DNA of 64,000 nt from contig OX422214.1 of assembly GCA_949130495.1 (NCBI GenBank), forward strand, positions 252,158,187 through 252,222,186. The letters are read 5' to 3'. The stretch is from Sambucus nigra (taxonomy: Eukaryota > Streptophyta > Magnoliopsida > Dipsacales > Adoxaceae). This document shows, piece after piece, positions 9,472 to 21,212 of the stretch (position 1 is its first letter; each line of letters starts with the position of its first letter). The translations under genes and the position numbers were made by a program. The notes beneath the pieces were generated by a model. That model ran no database searches and had not been told where the DNA came from. It saw only the letters and a program-made list of their open reading frames with translations.

Positions 9472-12268
9472 TGAGAAGCACCAAAAAATGTACATTTTAT
9501 ACCCTGAATAGACGTATTTTAGTTGCTAATTCTCGAGAATTTGGGTCTTATGCGCGTAAATGTTAAATGTGCAGGCTTGATTGCGGTTGCGGTGTCAAAA
9601 GCTCGATTTCGAGGCAATTTGCACTTAAATGGAGTTAATTACCTTGCCCCATAACCTCACCCGAGCCTAAAACTGTCTCTAAACCTTCCCCGAAGCCCGT
9701 GTGTGTTTAGTTTGTACCTTTTCATTTTTTTTAGATTTTTAGTCCGAGTCATTTTTATTTTTAGAGTTTATTTTTTTATTTATTTAGAATTTCTAGGTTT
9801 TATTTTCTATTTTATTTATTAGTACCATTTTATTTTATTTTATTTTGATTAGTTTTTTTTTTATTAGGATTAGATTTTTTAGGAATTCATTTATTTTTTA
9901 GTTTTTACATTTTTTTAGGATTTTAGTTTTAGTATTTTTAGAATTTTATTTGTATTTTTATTTTCATTTCTTTTTATTTTCATTATTTTTATTGAGTCTT
10001 TATTTTATTTATAGATTAGGATTTATTTTTTTTAGATTTTAATTTTTAATTTTATTAGTTATTTTACTTAGTTAGTCTTCATTTTTAAGGGTCACAAACT
10101 AACATACACACACCCCCTACTACCATACACACTCGTACGCACAAAACAACCCCTCACCCTCACCCCTACATCTCATACACCCTCATACACTCTAACCGTC
10201 CCCACATCATCTTCCTCCCCACCTTCCACTCTCTCTCCTACCTCCATTAAACATCCACCTTCCACTCTCTCTCATCCCACCATTACAAAACCAACAAAAA
10301 AATCCATTTACTAATAAGGAGCCATGTCCAACCCGCGAACCCAAAACACGAAGCCCGGGCACCTGAACCAAGCCCGCCGACGGAACCACCTTAGACCCGG
10401 AAACTCAAAACCCCCTTCTCCAGTTAACCCAATCGGACTTTTGCCCGACCCACCTTTGGCGGACGACCCAGCAGCCCATCAAAACCTCTTACCCCAGACC
10501 AAACCCCATGCCATCGGTGTCAAACCCGCCTCTCACACCCAGCTAAAAACCGAATTAAAACCACCCCAATCCCAACCCGCGCCGGCGAAACCCGCCAGAC
10601 CACGATCCCTAGTAGCCCCCCACCTTGCGAACCAGTTCGGACCAGCCTCTTCCATACCCACCAAAACGATCTCCACCCCGTCCCAATCACCTAAAACCCG
10701 TCAACGAAACCAAACCAAGCCCGACACCCAACTCCGATGCGACGAACCTGCTACCCCTTAAACCCGAGCCAAACCCATAAACCATCTCCAACCCGATTTC
10801 ATTCGAGACCCATTTCCCATACCCCTTAGCGAAACACATTTTTCTCATCATCCTGTTAACAAAACAAGCCAAACGCAAAATAAAATAAATTCCCACATGT
10901 TTTAAAACCCACTTAACCCTTTTTTGCATAAATACCCCCAAACCCTTTTAACCATATCTGATTTATTTTTGTCCTCACCACCCCACATCCCACATGACCT
11001 CACACAACCCATGCATATTTTTGTATTTTCCTATTTTGACCCTAACATATCCTCACACCCCTCATGTCCATTTAATCCATACCCAATTTACCCTTAGCTC
11101 CATGCGTATTATTTAATGAGGAAGAGGACCATTTTGAAAAGGGCTTTTAGGTAGAAAATTGTTGGGAGTATTTTAGAGAGAGAAACACAATTTTATTTTA
11201 GTTTTTTTTTTAGATTAGAATTTATTTTATTTTACTTATTTTTAGATAGTGAGGGAAAAAAATTATTGTGATGATTAATTTGAGTGAAATTTTTGATGTA
11301 ATTTTGTTTGGATCATTCAAATTGAGGGATGTTAATTTCAACTCACGGATTGAAGTTCAATTAAACATCAAGAGATTGGGTTTGATTGTTCTCTTATCTT
11401 CTCATTTATTTTATGCCTTTGATTATTAATTTATTAAATTTCATACCATGTTAGGCTAAATCCCCTTTCAAGATGTGGGGGGAACCCTTACTTGATGTTA
11501 TTTTAATTTAATTGGTTTGATTACTTGAAAATTCCCTTTGAATATTAATTTTGATCCTTCACCCTTAAATTTATGCCTCGAGAGAAAATCAAAATTCTAA
11601 GTTATAATACCCATTTTAGATTCGAACTAGAGATAGGGGTTTCTTAAGTGTGATATTATTCCTTGAATTTAAATTCTAAAATTCATTTTCTAGATTTACA
11701 TAAATTTTGATAAATCAATCCTAGCATGTGATTAATTGAAAGGAGTGTGGATATATTTTCTAGAGTTGTGGGGGTTAAACATAATTTTTTAAAAGGTTTG
11801 CAACGAGAGTTGATTTGAAATTTTGATATTAATTTGGGAGAATTCAATTAATTAAATTAATTAGTTAGAATAGCTAAAATTTGTGGTGTAGAACCACTCC
11901 TTGATTGTTCTCACATTTATTTACCTCACTTATCTCTTATTTTAGTGTTAGGCTTTGTTTTTTATTTTAGTAATTTTTTAGTTTGTCATTTGATCTCTCA
12001 TTTAGTTTAGTATAGTTTCGTTCACTTTTGATAATTGTTTTAATATTTGAAAAAGCTAAAAAAAATAGAAAAGAAAAATTCCAAAAAGAAAATAAAAAAA
12101 TGAATTACAATTGAATTTGTCTCTAGCTTTACACTCTTGATGTGGATTGATATCCTTACTTACCACTCCAAACATTAGATTGTTATATTTTGTAGGTAAT
12201 CCAGGATTTTGATTAGAGGAGATTTTCAAGCAACGAAGAAAAAAATTTACTCAAAAGTTCCTTTATCA
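9472..12268 (+). repeat. E1 3' LTR (2797 bp)
   Basis: Second copy of the E1 LTR, starting TGAGAAGCACC and ending CTTTATCA, followed at once by the right target duplication. It shares the T-rich, C-rich, AT-rich order of the 5' LTR and is somewhat shorter through small deletions. Confidence 0.88.
10324..10761 (+). CDS. ORF inside the E1 3' LTR, unknown proline/arginine-rich product
   Basis: A 145-codon frame from ATG to TAA in the C-rich part of the LTR. The predicted peptide is rich in Pro, Asn, Gln, Arg and Thr, with no domain I recognise. The equivalent 5' LTR frame starts at 2547 and reads the same first residues but stops after about 25 codons. The C-rich, G-poor composition alone lowers stop-codon frequency, so this may not be a gene. 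Confidence 0.2.
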   Translation: MSNPRTQNTKPGHLNQARRRNHLRPGNSKPPSPVNPIGLLPDPPLADDPAAHQNLLPQTKPHAIGVKPASHTQLKTELKPPQSQPAPAKPARPRSLVAPHLANQFGPASSIPTKTISTPSQSPKTRQRNQTKPDTQLRCDEPATP

Positions 12269-12273
12269 ATGGT
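12269..12273. repeat. Target-site duplication of E1, right copy
   Basis: ATGGT, identical to 1687-1691. Confidence 0.9.
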
Positions 12274-13152
12274 TATAAATTTTGATATAAATTACGGGAG
12301 TTATTCGTGAATTTATGAAATTTCATATAATTATAAAAACTAGAAATACATGAGAATTCATTAATTTTTCTTTCTATATACCTATATATTCGGTAATGAG
12401 AAGCAATGACAAAAGTCTAAAAGCATGTTAAGTGAGAGTAAGTTCAAGACCACAAATGTAAAATAGAGTTTGTCTTACTGATTCGTAATTTTGACATAAG
12501 ATATGAGAGTTTATTGATAAATTTATTTAATTTTCTAATTAATGTAAGAACTACATGAGTACGTAGAGATTTGTGGTTACTTTATAGAAATGAGAAGAAA
12601 AGGACCAGAGGCTAATCACAAATAATAAAATAATATAATAACATATGTCTAACAAAAGGCTAAATACACATAGTGGATTATCGTAAACCACAACTATTCA
12701 AGGCAAAAGTCTAATAACAAACAATATAACTAGCACCCGTAGTGCATATACACATCATAAACCATACTAATTATATACAATATTATAACACAAGGTTTTA
12801 ATTTTTAAGGAATATCAAATAAATAACTATTATTACAAACATAAAATTTGGAATGATATATTCACTCACAGATGTTGCCAAACCAAAAAAAGGATAAATA
12901 GGCAAATTATATTTTAAAAAAAGTCGGCTTAGGGCAGAAGCTTGTATACAAGAAATAAACAAAGGTCTACCTCAAGACCATTGATAAATTTGTTTTTTTT
13001 GTGTGTACATAGTCGTTGTCTTGAAAAGCTAAGTCTCAAAATCACTTGAATTACCTACAATTGTTTTCAAATAACTTTAATAGCATTAAGTATAGGTATC
13101 AATTCAACTTTCAAGGTGAAGACATAAGTAGTGTGAATAATTGCAATTTTTT

Positions 13153-13188
<36 letters not shown>

Positions 13189-15590
13189 AGCAATGGTGTT
13201 TTCACTATTCATAAGTTTGTAAGACACTCCACGGTTCAGATCGAAGCCAACAAGACACTAAATGGAGGGTAAGATCAATATTTACACAATAATTTTATGT
13301 ACCTCACTACATCTTATTTTATACTCTAATTTTAATTACAGTTTTATCCGACTAAAATTTACTTTCCCCCTCATTTTACTCTTAAAATTTTACTTTAATT
13401 CAAATATAAGGGTTATTTTCATAACACTACAAAAAAAGGTGGTGTGATAGTGACATAACGATTATTTATCTCCTCCCTAACGACAAAGTCATAGCTCAAA
13501 TTTCATTTCTCCTCTATTTTGTCTCACTCTCTGTCCTCTATTTCTATGTTCTGTATTTTGAGATCTCAGGTATACTCTCCCTCACCATATTCTTCTGTGT
13601 TGAGATTTTTTTGGTTCGAAATTAGGGTTTTGATTGTATGTTCTTGATATTTGGTCCAGATATATAGCCATTTTGGTTTATCTCTTTCTTATTGTAGTGT
13701 TTTGTTGTTTGAAATTTATTACTTCAAAATCTTGCTTTGTATTATAACATGTTGTATTTGACCATTTGGTTGCTTGGATTCGGAATCTTGGATCTCTCAA
13801 GTAAAATCTCTCTCTAATTTATATTTTAAATTTTCGGCTTTTTGGGTCTGATAATTTAGGGTTTAAATCTATATTAGACACTACAAGTTTTCCAATTCAA
13901 CCATTAGGGTTCATTTTTGTCTGTGTTTTGGTTCATCAGGTACTAAGTAGGTGACTCTAATGGTTTGAATTTTTGGTGTTCAGCATAAATTAGGTATACT
14001 CTTTTTCTCTCTCTCGCTCTCCGTGTGTGTATAATTTAGGATTTGAATAGATTTAGTCATATTTTTCCTCATGCCCATTTTTATGTTTGTTTATTCAAAT
14101 CCATACCCATAAAGCCAACCTTCTTGATATTTTTGTTTTCTGAATCACTAATGTTTTGTGATTTTTTATTTGTCACCAATTTTCTTTTTATAAACATCCG
14201 ATATTGTTATGACTTATACTTAGTTTATGAGTTTGATTTTTAACACTGTCACCATCTTTCAATATGAGACACTACTATTCCATAGACCCCCCCATCAATG
14301 TGCAACACAACACACTCTTACAATCACAAACCATCTTAATAACACTTTCAGCATTCTTGATTTTTTTTCCTATTTCTAAGGAAGGTTATTATATTCTAAT
14401 TTAACCCTCCTTATATAAAAAGAAAGTCAAATCGGAGTTTTCAAATCCCATATGATGTTTATATATGATTTGGTCCGTTATTTTTAATTTTTAGTGAGTT
14501 CCTCTGCTCAAATTCATAGGGAATTCACAACTTTATTTCAAAAATCTACAAATGTTCTTAATATGAAGTTAAGGTGTTTGACAATATGTTGAAGTGAGTT
14601 TGTTTTTTATTTCAGTGAGCAATGATCAATATGAAGTTAAGATGTCCTTGATATGAAGTTAATGTGTTTGACAAAATCAAAGGTGTTTGCCAAAATGTCA
14701 TTGATAGATTGGTTATGTGTTTAGTTTATAATATCAATTTGCATAATTTTAAGGGCAGTGTTAGTGTATCTTAGAATGGAAAAATTGTTAATTTAGTTAT
14801 TATTATTTTCTCTCATTTTTCATTTGTAGATAGTCTAATTTTGTTAAAGTCAAGTTTCATTTTAGATAGATTTCTAGGACTACTGAGAGAATTTTTTTCG
14901 TGTCTCACCACTCTAATGTAACTGAAATCTTGGTCAGGTCAAATGTCAAACGTGATGCGTAATAATATTTTTATGAACACCAAACGAACAACGCCCGAGA
15001 TTGGCAACTGATGTCATAAACAACAAACTAACACAGGAGATTGGCGACTGAGATGCTGAAACTCAGAGCTTTTGGACGAAGAATGAGGAATGAACATATG
15101 ATTATGTTTTGGCAAGAGGTTTATTTATCTATGTCCATTTCCATTTGAGGAGTAAAGCTTTAATGTTCCTAAAAATGTGCATTCGGATGTTTTTGCTTTC
15201 TTAAGGTACATCATCACTTTTTGGGTGAGCATAATAGTTTCTTTGATTTGTTTTGTTTTGTTTTATTATGTATTATTGTTTATTTTGAATTTTTCAGAAA
15301 GATTTTGTTATTCCCTAATAAATATTCTTCTATATCAACTATTCTCTTTCATGGGGAAAGTGTTCTGTCTATCCAGGGGAAGCATAGAGAGATTTTTCTT
15401 TCTAAAGATCAGAAATTGAAGTTTGAAACCTAATTTGCATGGATTTGTTGATTTCTTCAGCAAAAGATGGTTGTCATGGTGTTAAGTAGAAATTAGAGAA
15501 AGTTACTTGATTACTGAAAACCCATTCATGTTACAGAAAGATGGTTGTCCTTATTTTTTAAATTTTATCTCTAACTTTTTTGTACTAGGT
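12274..15590. other. AT-rich intergenic DNA
   Basis: No gene recognised. It holds a (TA)n tract at 13153-13185 followed by a motif repeated near 18150. A CACTACAAAAAAA end-like sequence lies at 13425, and three ATATGAAGTTAA copies lie between 14560 and 14670. Stretches after 13480 look like leader or intron sequence (TC-rich, with repeated CAGGTA), but no exon can be defined. Confidence 0.45.
13153..13185. repeat. (TA)n microsatellite
   Basis: About 33 bases of alternating TA, followed by AAGGAG and an ACTATTCATAAGT motif also found after the (TA)n at 18118-18148. Confidence 0.9.
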
Positions 15591-16140
15591 GCATTACTTG
15601 GTGCAAAGAAGGTTATTGATGATTTTATTCGCCCAACCGTGGGGTAATTCTTTGTTGAATTAGATCCTAACATTGAGAAGCTACACATATTTTGTGACCT
15701 CGTGAATGGCATTCGCTAAATATCCAACATTTCTTTAATTAATCCATGCCTATACTTTGACGACCATTGTGAGTCAAATAATATGATACTCTTCTATTAA
15801 TTTGATTGCTGACAAAAACAATACGACCTGCCTATTTGATTGAACATAAAAGTAAATGCTCATGTGGTGAAGGGAACAGGGAAAATATATTGGAACTGAT
15901 TGCTGCTGTGAAAAAATGCTCTGAGGAACACAACAGTAAATGCTATTTATTAGCTTCTTCAGGTTCTGTGGCACTACTACTTGAAGGCTCCGATCTACTG
16001 ATGGTGAGTTTATCATCATAAATTGCATTTCCTTTGACATCTGTATTAATTTCTTCAAGTTGTTTGGAAGTAATTGACCGATCTGAGGTGCTCACTCTTA
16101 CTGAGTCAGTGACTTGATCCAAGTTGTGTCCATTCATAAT
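15591..16140. pseudogene. Possible captured exon scraps of unknown genes
   Basis: A splice-acceptor-like tract ending in TACTAG precedes a short coding-like stretch reading GALLGAKKVIDDFIRPTVG (about 15595-15651). Downstream, both strands of 15806-16137 carry short open frames of protein-like composition. I do not recognise the parent genes. The phrase GCTTCTTCAGGTTCTGTGG recurs at about 15952 and 16538, so the region contains a local duplication. Its position between the CLPP6 fragment and possible element ends suits transposon capture, but that is inference. Confidence 0.28.
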
Positions 16141-16567
16141 AAATTGGGTGCTGTCAGTAACTTCACATGCTCCATGGGTAATGTGCTACTAAATTAGATA
16201 ATGATGGTGGTGGATAAGTTTGATTGTTGAGAGTCGTGAATCATTCATTGAACAATTCTTCAAAGAAAGTATAATTTTTTCTTTCATGGTTGTTTAGTTA
16301 TAGAAGATTTCTACCTTTTCTAACAGATATTTCACAAAATGATTAAGGTAATTTCATTGTTATTGCTCCAAACTGATACCTTTTCTAACATATATCAATT
16401 TCAATGTTTTAGAAAATATGGACCGTGATATTGCGGCCATGTTTACTACAAACTGACCTTGACGTGTTTTTTCTCTGTAGGGATTTCCTAAATTGAGATG
16501 GTTGAAGTGGGGATTTCAAGTGTTATTTTGTGAATAGCTTCTTCAGGTTCTGTGGAACTATTGCATG

Positions 16568-16908
16568 TATGTGATAAAGCCTATGGTTGGCAGACTCTGT
16601 TTTGGAGAGGCTGCGATCCAAGGAGAACCTCTTCTTGTTGGTGGAGAAAAAGGCATTTGATACGCAATGCCAAATGCACGTATTAAGATACATCAACCAC
16701 TAAGTGGGTGTGGGGGTCATGGGGAGGATGTAAGGCACCGAGTTAATGAAGCAGTTCAATCTCTCTATAAAATTGACAAGATGTATGCTTCACATACCGA
16801 CCAATTAATTGAGAAAGTGCAACAGTACACTGAGAGGGATCGCTTATGTCCATTTTCGAGGCTATGGAGTTTGGTCTTATTGATGGAGTGGTGGAAACAG
16901 ATAACTAA
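16568..16908 (+). pseudogene. CLPP6: CLPP6-like plastid Clp protease subunit, C-terminal pseudogene
   Basis: The frame matches the C-terminal half of a nuclear-encoded ClpP subunit of the plastid Clp protease, a serine peptidase ring that works with Hsp100 chaperones. Recognisable blocks are VGRLCFG, GGEKG, YAMPNARIKIHQP (with the catalytic His), SGCGGHGEDVRHRVNEAVQ, KIDKMYASHT, EKVQQYTERDR and EAMEFGLIDGVVET before a TAA. GCGGH.EDVR and QQYTERDR point to the CLPP6 type. It is broken by a TGA at 16658-16660 and by a frameshift near 16850. The Ser expected in the A-A-S catalytic box is Ile, so it is inactive. The N-terminal half is absent. It lies about 1.2 kb before a Helitron 3' end, suggesting gene-fragment capture; a processed pseudogene is the alternative. 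Confidence 0.85.
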
Positions 16909-18074
16909 CTGCAAAATCATCCATTCGCGACTATTTTATCGACTCTATGCCGTTAACACGTGTTGGGCGATTTTGCATCTGAGACGCGTACTTGGTGTTG
17001 CACATGACATCCTCAACTTGCTCTTACAAATTTGAAAGGCATATTATTTACTCGAGATTGTTTGTTCCAGTTTAAATTCACAAAGATAGAGTTGTTTTAA
17101 CATATCCGAATCTTGTTTACGAGATAGATTTGTAGGTATAATTACGAGTATTCTCATGACACAGACGCAAATGTTATGAGCCAAAACCTTGAGTTGTAAA
17201 ACATGTGTTTTTGGTTTGACATACCTTTGTGGGCATCAAATTCAGTCTATTTCCAGTTTTTTGAACTCATCATAGATTTTACTGCTTTAAGTATACGATT
17301 CTTAGTCATCTCTATGTAATGGATACACATGTAATTCTATTCAAAATTAGTTTTAAAAAAAAATACTAATTTTTTAAAGAAAAAAAACAATATTGAGGAA
17401 GCCCATCTGGGACTGTACCACTTCCTGGATGATAGGTGTACCTGGACAATTCAAGCAAACCATCATTTGTAATTAGAATCACGGGGTGCAGATGATAGTG
17501 AGAATATTAATCGTGTACACCGATTAGTTAGTTTTATGGAACATAGTAGAAAACTAATAATAAAAAAATGAAATTTGTTCATAGTATATATAACTAAATG
17601 GTGCGTGTTTGATAAAAATAATTAAATTTGTTCAGAGTGTAAGTAACTACTAATAATTTGCAAAAGTCAATTAAGTTCTATACAAAAGCACTTGGTGCGT
17701 GTTTGATTACAAAGTTTGAATTGTTTTGAAAAACACTATTTGGACCAACTATTGTTTTAATTCTTTACTAATTGGTCGAATTATGTCACGTTGGGTCGGT
17801 TCTAATTGTGTCCTATCAAATCGTATATATTTATCGTGTAAATGTGCCATGTCGTGTTCGGGTTAAGAAAAAAACATGTTATCACGTCATATTATGTCAT
17901 GTGAAAAACGACATGTTGACCCATTTTTCCAGCCCTACAAACACATGGAAATTTGTCCAATGTTTTAAATTGTTTACAATTATGTTTTGTTAAAAAACAA
18001 TTTGAAAATTATTTATCGGTTGCGAACTAAATACGAAGTATGATCCTATCAACGATATACACTTTCAAAATTTT
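16909..18074. other. Non-coding DNA between CLPP6 fragment and Helitron end
   Basis: AT-rich with no gene recognised. Two copies of GGTGCGTGTTTGAT occur (about 17599 and 17694). If the Helitron reading is right, this is its 3' internal part. Confidence 0.4.
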
Positions 18075-18103
18075 GCGTCGTGCCTTCAGGCACGGGCAAA
18101 CCC

Positions 18104-18106
<3 letters not shown>
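18075..18106 (+). mobile_element. Helitron 3' terminus
   Basis: CGTGCC-TTCA-GGCACG forms a perfect 6-bp GC-rich hairpin (18079-18094). It is followed by GGCAAACCCTAG and then a host T. A short hairpin about 10 bases before a terminal CTRR, inserted before T, is the canonical Helitron end recognised by the Rep/helicase. No Rep or helicase ORF is nearby, so the element is non-autonomous. The 5' TC end was not located; the CLPP6 fragment upstream would be its cargo. Confidence 0.7.

Positions 18107-18148
<42 letters not shown>
18107..18148. repeat. (TG)n(TA)n microsatellite
   Basis: Alternating TG then TA directly after the Helitron end, followed by ATAAGGAGTAGAATG, which resembles the sequence after the (TA)n at 13153-13185. 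Confidence 0.9.
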
Positions 18149-18151
<3 letters not shown>

Positions 18152-18626
18152 AGGAGTAGAATGTTTTTACTATTCTATAAGTGGGATAAGATAATTAGTG
18201 GCTAGGATTGAACCACGTCACTCACAAATGAAGGGTTCAGATTTTGCCCCACCTTCTCACTCATCCATCCACTCACATGAACTACAAAAAATGAAATCGT
18301 TTTTACACAAGACTCGAGTAAAAGTTGGTAACTGTTGCAACAATTCTCATCTGCAAATTGTGTCTAGTACCATCACAACACGCCTTCTTCGAAAGGACAA
18401 ACAATCTCATTTGTACAATACACATTTATCTCCTAAACATACCTCTCACCATCTTATGTCTAAATCCCTAGACTATGTACGCCATTCCTCAAACCCATAT
18501 CCTCTTCTTTAGCTTAATTACTGAGCACGCATTTTAATACTCTCTCTCTCTCTCTCTCTCTCATTGCTATGAAGTTCTATATTTATGGTTTTCTGATTCG
18601 ATTTTTATTTTCAGATCACGATGTTT

Positions 18627-18644
18627 GGGGGGGGGGGGGGGGGG
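18627..18644 (+). repeat. G18 homopolymer
   Basis: Eighteen consecutive G after ATGTTT. Length is uncertain in any sequencing technology. Confidence 0.85.
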
Positions 18645-19927
18645 CTACATAAGTTTGTAGATGAAAAATAAAAAATAAATAGAGGATGAATGGTCTTGCA
18701 CATCTCGACTTGATTACTCCAAGTTTATTGAAGTTTATCTAAGTGGAAGAAACAACAGAGTAGCTCTTTTTTTATCTCTCTAATTTTTTATTTTGAATTT
18801 TTGATTTCATTTTTTTGTTACAATGTAAAGAATTCTTGCAAGTAATGAACCCTCTGATTAGATTTGTAATGGACCCTTTCAAACTTGAAACGGAATAAGT
18901 AAACTATTTGGTTTATGCGGGAAGATTTTCATATTTGGTTTGCACATAGGTTCTATTTAATATTTGGTTTATGAGGGAATATGCTTTTATAAATTTTAGA
19001 ATATAAATCTTGCAAGTAATGAACTAATATTAGATGTTTCTAAAATAAACAAGTTTTTGTAGTGCTAATCACTATGAATAGTGATAGATGTGAAGAAAAA
19101 TGATAATGACTTCAAGATATCAACATATGTTTTTCATAGAGGTAACTTTCTTCCTTTAAATATATTTGGGAACCTTCTAATACTTTGCTTATTGTTTAGT
19201 ATTTCCAATTTTTATGCACTTTTCCAATTTGCATATTTTGGACCAACACATTTGATCTTTTTTTTAAGTAAAGAGGGTATGGAAGCACATTTGGTTTTGT
19301 TAATTATATATTTAATTTAGTCGAATTTGTTTCTTTAATCGTAAGGCTATAAATATTTGTTCTATTAAATTTTGTTTGTTAATAATCAAATATTTTTTTT
19401 AGTTACAATTATCCCAAATTTGAGTTGGTAAAGGGTCGAATGGGTCCTGATCAGAACTTTAGCGATGAGTGTGCGAGCCTAATTTTCAAGCCTCTATTTA
19501 AATTTTCATACCTTTGTGTTATATGGTCTCTTGATACGGTAAGGATTTTATTTGTTTAATTTGGTTTGTTATGCAGTTCTTCCTTTCCGCGTATGTTCGT
19601 GGGTGGGGTTGAGCTTAGGGATTGATGAAGTTGGTGAAAAGTGTTAAATATATATTTTGTCTCTTCATATATTAAGTTTTAAATATAAATCGAGATAATC
19701 ATTTGAAATTATACTTTTGTGAGTTTTATTATGATTTACTTGTGTATAACAAGTGGTACTCTTCTTAACTTGGTTGATATTATTTCCATTTGTATAGCTA
19801 TATTATCATTTCTGGATGGTTATCTAAATTGAGCATGACCAAGAAGGGTGTTCACTTTTTTTTTGTTAATCAAATGAGGAAAAGAAACACAATACTCTTT
19901 TTTTCTTTGTTGGTTTTCTATATGTGC

Positions 19928-20125
19928 TTTTTATTCAGGTACTCTATTCCTTATGTCTATAAATGAATTTGTCCATCTACTCTTTTTATTCAGGTACTCT
20001 GTTACTTTTTATTAAGGTTTTCTATATGTTATTTTGAAGAAACTCAATCTTTTTTTTCCTTATCTTTTATTCAGGTACTCTTTTTATTCAACGACTTTTT
20101 ATTTTATAAATGAATTTGTGTTACT
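19928..20125 (+). repeat. Imperfect tandem repeats with ATTCAGGTACTCT
   Basis: Three ATTCAGGTACTCT copies (about 19933, 19988 and 20069), with accompanying TATAAATGAATTTGT blocks, form a diverged local repeat. Not coding. Confidence 0.6.
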
Positions 20126-20297
20126 TGGTTCATTTTTGGTCGAGGCGTGTTATGTCGGTACTAAACGACCATGGAAGGGGAAGACACACACACACACACA
20201 CGCACGCGTATTTTGTTGCATTCGTTGAGTTTTATGAAGTTGGTGAGCTTTGTAAGCATTATCCGAAAAATGCAAAGGCACGCTAGATGCATGTTTT

Positions 20298-20302
20298 ATT
20301 AG
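20298..20302. repeat. Target-site duplication of E2, left copy
   Basis: ATTAG before the left LTR; the right counterpart is ATTGG at 32318-32322 (4 of 5 identical, one transition). Confidence 0.65.
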
Positions 20303-21212
20303 TGATGATGCTGGAAATAGCACCACCCTTCAAGGTGTTTGTGAGCTCAATTTAATGTTAACAATGGCAGTCTAAAGGCATATAGTGGAAGGAGATGAGG
20401 AGAAGTGGAAGATCACCGGAATATAAGTGGTTCAGCCAATTAGGTCTACATCCACTGTGCAAGTATGTGATTAGTATCACTGTATGAGGGCTATAATGGC
20501 CATAGATACAAACTCTAAAGCTTTCTCTCTCTACTGTGTATTTAGATAGAGTTTCATCTAGGGTTGCCAATTTCAGATCCTTTTCAAGGTAGAGGATGAC
20601 CTTTATATATAGTGCCAGGGGGGTGTAGTGTACCCCCCAAGCATGTAGTGAGTATGTGCCTGGGGCTCGAACCAATGTGAGAATGACACCTGGTTGATCT
20701 CCTGTAGATAATGATGACCTCAATATTCCCTCACGTGAGGGGAACGATTCGGTTAAAACTGATTGCATACACGTGTTCTCAGCCCCATATGTGCACATAG
20801 GAGCTCGTCCAACTGCAATTGGTCACAACCTCGACCTGGGATAGGACGAGGTGGTGACCTTGACTCAAAGGGAGAGCCGAGGTAAGGCTCGTTGTGCTAT
20901 AACGTCGACCTAGGGCGAGGTAGTGGTGGCAAAACAGTAACGTCGGCCGACCCCTAGCCGAGATCGACGTTGATGATGGGATGACAACCTCTTCATCTTC
21001 CGAGATGAGGTTTCCATTCTTGAAAGATCAGGTGGAAAACCGCCCCTGGATCTTGGCGACCTCACCTGCCGAGGTACCTAGCAACATCGGTCGTGGCTGA
21101 CCTTTCCTGGGACGAGTCTGTTAATGATGAATTCAAGGTCCCTCAGACATCGGCCACCTTCATGGCCGAGGTTGATGTCTCTGAGCCGAGGGGGTACATT
21201 CAGGGCATATCA
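20303..21212 (-). repeat. E2 3' LTR (left copy, 910 bp)
   Basis: Same length as the right LTR. It contains TATATATA at 20604-20611 on the U3/R side when read on the minus strand, and many GAGGT/CGACC words. Confidence 0.92.

Larger units (their letters stand above)
1692..12268 (+). mobile_element. E1: complete non-autonomous LTR retrotransposon with very long LTRs
   Basis: A 10.6-kb element bounded by two direct repeats of about 2.8 kb, both starting TGAKAAGCACC and ending CTTTATCA, with identical 5-bp target duplications. The sequence after the left LTR reads TGGCGTCGTTTCC, like a mutated primer-binding site of the Athila/Tat type (usually TGGCGCCGTTGCC). The internal 4.9 kb encodes one gag-like zinc-knuckle frame. 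I see no protease, RT, RNase H or integrase in any frame. The architecture fits a large retrotransposon derivative (LARD) or a gag-only element, mobilised in trans. The plus orientation follows from the PBS and the ORF. Boundaries are seen directly; membership of the gypsy superfamily is inferred from the PBS. Confidence 0.88.
18149..20297. other. Gene-poor spacer before E2
   Basis: Contains (CT)11 at 18541-18562, an 18-base G run at 18627-18644 and (AC)n at 20184-20206. There is also a local duplication (CTTGCAAGTAATGAAC at about 18836 and 19009). No gene is supported; the ORFs here are short and of random composition. Confidence 0.5.

Noticed and set aside
18198..18512. 104-codon ORF after the Helitron end
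   Set aside because: No domain, random His/Ser-rich composition, and no conserved context; not called.
20358..20798. 146-codon minus-strand ORF in the E2 LTR
   Set aside because: The right LTR copy gives only part of the frame (31598-31903), and LTR decay explains the open stretch; no domain.
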